Positions 59,798-64,000 of a stretch of 64,000 bases of DNA are shown in pieces (positions within the stretch are counted from its first letter, which is position 1; every line of letters begins with the position of its first letter). Both the position numbers and the translations under genes were made by a program. Location: assembly GCA_011634665.1 (NCBI GenBank), contig WAEK01000004.1, positions 2,423,501 to 2,487,500 of the forward strand, in the 5' to 3' direction. Source of the stretch: Mortierella sp. BCC40632. Lineage: Eukaryota > Mortierellomycota > Mortierellomycetes > Mortierellales > Mortierellaceae. The notes under the pieces were generated by a model that saw nothing but the letters and a program-made list of their open reading frames with translations, searched no databases and was not told the origin of the DNA.

Positions 59798-60615
59798 GTC
59801 CAAATGACATTGCACGGGCGTATCTTTATCCGTTTTATATTTCGATTATCTCTCCATCACGCTCAACAGGTGATCGTTGAGACTGTCTGTGTACGCAAGA
59901 AGGGCAAACTCAGTACAGCTTCAGTACCATGGTTGCAACGAAGGCTCACCAACTACTGATCACGATCGTAATGTATCTATGATGTACGGCGGATCGACAG
60001 TCTACTGGTGCATTTGCAAGAAATCTACCGCTCAGTATGAGCTTTCAACCTGGCATTGTTGGCCGCAATGGCAGAAATGTAAAGAAGGGCAGAGGACACC
60101 TCATTCCCTAAAGCTCACGCATGTCTGCAAGCTGCATATTGGTCAGTCGAATGTTCTCTTAAGCCAGTGAAGAAGCAGCTTGCATATCTCAGGAAAGCAG
60201 CCATCCTTTCTGATTGTTATTCTACCAGCTCTCGCCTCATGTCTAAGCTCTCAATCCTGGGTTTGCGTTGAAGATAACGGATGAGACCACCTGAATCTTC
60301 TAAACGGAGTGTGCCAAGTAACTAGTAAAGGACACAACTCTTTATTATTTTCCCGACTGCCACTATGGCAGGTAGGCATTGCGAGGCAGTGACAGAGCTC
60401 CCGCTTGAGTTTGGCCCCACTTTCCTTGCTCCTCTTCTCTAAACTGCTCTTTCTCTCCGACAGCCTTTGGATCAAATTCCGAGGAGGATTTTTTGTCCCT
60501 CAGATGCAATAGTTACACCAAAACCCCAGCAGAACGAGAGATGCCATCCATCGGGTATTTTGAGACTCAGTTCAGGGTACTTTTGTTCTCTCAATACATA
60601 CTTCGTATCTCAACC
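59798..60615. other. Intergenic region before monooxygenase 3 (its 3' side)
   Basis: No supported gene. A plus-strand frame at 59877-60170 has a Cys/His-rich part (YWCICKKSTAQYELSTWHCW) but lacks an ATG near its start and matches no zinc-finger spacing that I recognise. Confidence 0.45.
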
Positions 60616-62474
60616 TCACACCAATTGTGCCTGGGATTTGTGGGAATTCTGGTACTTTTCAGCAAGCTTCAGACTCGGTTGACGTATGGGCTTGATTTTA
60701 CCCCTGTCTGGTACCAATGGTAGAAAAGCTACTTGAGGGCGACATTGGAGCATTTGGTCCAAGACTTTGACCCAGAGCCACTCTGGAGTCCAGTGCAAAA
60801 ACCTGCGCGTGATGATGTTTAGGATACCCTAAGAAAGGTACGAAGGAAAGAGGCGATGAGAAAACACATTCTGGTCACTCATTTTTTTTTTTTACTCCCT
60901 CTTGTCAACAACAAAAAACAACAGAAAACAAAGAAAACAAAAACAAAAAACAAACAAAAAACATTGCTGCACTCATTAACCCATAAAGAGTACTCACTGG
61001 TCCGATAAGCCTTGAAAAGCTTTTGCTCGCTTCAAAATTCTTCAGAGTCACTGGAAATCTCTCATCTCTATATGCCTTGAATGCCTTTTCAATATCCTCG
61101 GTTGTTGGAGACTTTATCTCACTTAGCCAGTTCGCCAGGATGACTGCATCCTGAATAGCACAGACGGCCCCCAGTCCTGCAGCGGGATGGATTTTATGGC
61201 AGGCATCACCTAAAAGCACTGTCCGACCACTGTACCACGTCTCGAATAACTTTTCTTCCAACATGACCTTTGACATCTGCTCCTTGGGTGTCTGGTCAAT
61301 CAATTCACCTAGGGTCAACCCTGGGAAAGCAAAATCTCGAACTTGTTTGCACATCACCTCTGCTTCCTCAGGACCCCATTCCGAAGTCCTAAAGCCGTCA
61401 TTGTCCCTGCTGCTCTGGCTCGTCAGATGCTCAATAACTGTCCAGCAGATCCTGTTCCCCTCTACGGAGAAATATAGCCACTATTCAAAATACAATGGTC
61501 AGGCACGAGTCGAGAATAGAAGACGAGGCTGCTAGAATGTCACTCTGCTGATGACCTGACTTACAGTGAATGGTACGCCATTGGAAGGGACGACGACAAT
61601 GTATTGTGAATCTTGTCTGGTGAGAAATGGGTACTTTACAGGGTCCAGTGGTCTCGTTGTGCCGACAAGACATGTACTTGTAAAGGGAGGAGTCTCCAGG
61701 TCCGCCTCAGGTAGTTGTTTCTTATCATTCAATTGCTTGTAAAGGCCTTGACGCACAGCCGAGTAGACACCATCAGCTCCAACAAGGAGATCACCGTGAT
61801 GAGTGGTGTTGTCCCAGCAGCGTACCATGACTCCGTCTTTATTTTGGATATATGACAGGATCTTGGCACCGTACTTGATCTTTTCCTTTGGCACCAAAGA
61901 TGCCAGGATTTCATAGAGGTCTGGCCGAGGGATGATGTACGAAAACGAGCCATACCTGCCGAGATGGTCGCGGCGGTTGAAAAGCATGCGGTTGAGTATC
62001 AAAAGAAAGTTGTGGAAAGAAGAGAGCAATGTGTTTTGCTTGGACCACATACCTCTCTTCAGAAACGTCGTATCGGCGTCCGGATGCCAGCTTTTGATTC
62101 TCATCATACTGCTGTCCCAGTTTGATAGGCTTTCCTTTCTCTCGAAGTCTATCTGCAATGCCCAGTTGCTCAAAACTGGGCATAATACAGGCAGAGATGG
62201 CCATGGCGGGACCTGGACCACAGAAATTAAGAACATGAACGACAGAGATGGAGAAAAAGAGCCATTAGCTGCTACTCCGAGGTTGAGGTCAGGTCCCTTC
62301 TGTTAGGAATAAAGATACCCGCTTACCAAGAGGTATGACTGTCTTTGACTTCTCAAAGATCACATAGTCGATTCCAGCACACTCGAGGATGGCAGCAAGA
62401 GTAAGGCCACCAAGACCTGCGCCTGCGATCAACACCTTGATCTTGGGCGGGTTGGATAGGGCAGGGGTGGACAT
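60616..62474 (-). CDS. FAD-dependent monooxygenase, copy 3
   Basis: Five exons on the minus strand (62474-62327, 62212-62053, 61955-61565, 61480-60998, 60828-60616) give 464 residues. The ATG was chosen just before the dinucleotide fold (VLIAGAGLGGLTLAAILECA); an upstream in-frame start at 62582 would add a hydrophobic stretch not seen in copies 1 and 2. Motifs: LVGADGVYSAVRQGL, LLGDACHKIHPAAGLGA, and CRPQVAFLPLVPDRG near the C terminus. Exon 2 is 160 bases, as in copies 1 and 2, and all intron phases agree. It has the shortest exon 4 (no Ser-rich insert). It points the opposite way from copies 1 and 2. Class A flavin hydroxylase by family; substrate unknown. Confidence 0.88.
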
Positions 62475-63204
62475 CTTGCCAGTGGGATGGAATGGAATTG
62501 AACTCAATGTGATGATGGTCGAGATGAGATGAAGAAGTGAAAGAAATGGCAAACAAAAACGGAGTGCACACCCCTTTCTCAAGCTCTCTCGCTTGCTCTC
62601 GCTTGCTCTCTTCCCCGATCCATGCCAGTGCTGGAGTATTTTGCTGTGTAACCGTTCTGGCCTCTGGACAGGCTTGGTCCTCTGTTGTGTCTGCGCGGAG
62701 AATCAGGAGGAAAAAAAGTTGATGCCTAAGCCAACGGCCACAGCACCTCAGGTACATACACCTAAAGCGGCCTGCATTGATTTTTGAGCACCATTTGGAA
62801 TGCCCATCGGCCTTTGCCTCGGAGGACAAATGGCGCTGTTTTTTTTTTTTAATTATTATTTTAAGCCATAGAATTCTTTTGGGGCGATCGGTGGTCTGCG
62901 AGATTAACTTGAAAGACTCCAAGCCCGGCACCATGCGGCAGAATTGACACCCGGGGTGACTCTGGAACAACTTGTCCAGGACCTTTTGCCAAAATCATGT
63001 AGGGAGCACACATGTCCATTTACTCATCAAGGCGTAGACCCAGCCCCCGAGGTTGTGCGGGAACGGGGGTGGGCGAGGGCGTGAAGGACAAGGTGAGCAT
63101 TGGCAGTAGACCGAAGAGCAAACACTGGTGAGCCCTCAAGAGAGTACATGGTAAATTTTGAGCACAGCAACATACGGGCAAATAGACTAGACTAGCGCTG
63201 TAGC
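62475..63204. other. Intergenic region between monooxygenase 3 and the relic copy
   Basis: 0.7 kb without a supported gene; it should contain the promoter of monooxygenase 3. A T tract (62840-62850) and an A/T-rich patch are visible. Confidence 0.55.
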
Positions 63205-63640
63205 GATCAAGTGTCCAGGATAGCTCTCGGTTCTTTGGTCATTCTTACCTGGCCAACAATCCTTGCCATAGCTTTACTGGCGTCGTACGAATTGACAACA
63301 ACTGGATTTTCTTCCTCTTGATATGTCTTGAAAACATGCTCAAAGTCCTCAGGAGAGGATGAGCCCTGCCCGAACAGATAGCTCGCTAATACCACTACGT
63401 CTTGGATCGCGCTCACTGCCCCCAAAGCCCTGCAGCAGGGTGCATTTTGTGGTAGGCATCGTCCTAGGAGCATCGCGCGCCCATGACACCATGTCTTAAA
63501 GAGTTTCTCCTTAAGCGTGACCCAAAATCACCTATTTGGTTTGGTCAATCAGTTCTCCCAGGCCGAGTTCGGAGAATATAGCGTCTCCGGCAGTATAACA
63601 CATGGCCTCCGTAGCCTAAGGCTCCTATTTCTAAATCCCA
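63205..63640 (-). pseudogene. Decayed FAD-dependent monooxygenase, copy 4
   Basis: Read on the minus strand, pieces of exon 4 of the monooxygenase family lie in order but in changing frames: AIFSELGLGELIDQT, followed by a stop; VTLKEKLFKTWCHGRAMLLG; then DDAYHKMHPAAGL in another frame; then GAVSAIQDVVVLAS and KTYQEEENPVVVNSYDASK up to a donor-like GTAAGA. The conserved second FAD motif (GDACHKxHPAAGLGA) is broken by two compensating shifts. Upstream sequence towards the window edge has a trace of the DG motif (EADSTHSIV near 63930-63960) amid stops. The gene is not functional as read and continues to or beyond the window end. Confidence 0.75.
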
Positions 63641-64000
63641 CTTTCAGCATGCCTTAAAACGAGCCAAGCGGATTTATCGCTAGCATTCTAAAGAAAGCCT
63701 GCCAATGAACAATAGAGAATCCGAGAACTAACACCAGCAGATCTCCAAATGACTTTATTTTTCTACATATCGTTTACCAGATTCACTAATAGCGTAAGAA
63801 GAATTCCAGGCCACGACATCAATAATATGGGTATCCGATTTGTCCACGAAAGAGTTTGTCATATTTATGAGACATATCTTGGGAATGGGAGTTTCCTGCC
63901 AAGCTTTGGTAAATGCTCTGGCATATGTACAATTGAGTGAGTACTATCGGCTTCAGCAATAATCTCGCCCCGATATGCCAGTCCATCTGAACTTCAAGCT

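Noticed and set aside
59877..60170. Cys/His-rich plus-strand frame resembling a zinc finger
   Set aside because: No ATG near its start, Cys/His spacing fits no finger class I know, and there are no flanking splice sites or related frames.

Overview
The window looks like nuclear DNA of an early-diverging filamentous fungus, most likely Mortierellomycota (Mortierella/Linnemannia type). This rests on a fungal gene set (CaaX-tailed Skt5/Chs4-type chitin synthase activator, RPA3, SRF-type MADS protein, dynactin p62), short GT-AG introns at high density, long homopolymer T/A tracts, and expanded P450 and FAD-monooxygenase families. The phylum is an inference from gene style, not from a search. All gene models below were assembled by hand from reading frames and splice signals. 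Every multi-exon model was checked for phase.

Left part (2-32 kb), mostly housekeeping: SKT5/CHS4-like Sel1 protein (+), elongin C (+), dynactin subunit 4/p62 (-) divergent from a 2,312-residue HEATR5/Laa1 HEAT-repeat protein (+), a WD40-like orphan (-), a secreted GH31 alpha-glucosidase with two trefoil domains (-), a Ser-rich protein of unknown function (-) and RPA3 (+).

Right part (31-64 kb), accessory: three tandem, co-oriented cytochrome P450 genes (36.8-38.8, 42.0-44.0, 45.9-47.9 kb) with identical intron phases, flanked by FAD-dependent monooxygenases on the left (31.0-32.8 kb) and right (50.0-52.0 kb, and 60.6-62.5 kb on the minus strand). A decayed fourth P450 fragment (49.2 kb) and a frameshifted fourth monooxygenase relic at the right edge (63.2-63.6 kb) show birth-and-death turnover. 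An SRF-type MADS regulator (-) and an ERGIC-53-type lectin with a KKFL tail (-) sit inside this region, between the second and third monooxygenases. No terpene cyclase, PKS or NRPS is visible, so whether the P450s and monooxygenases form one pathway is open.

The remaining DNA is intergenic, with many microsatellites and T/A tracts. No tRNA, rRNA, CRISPR array or intact transposon was recognised.
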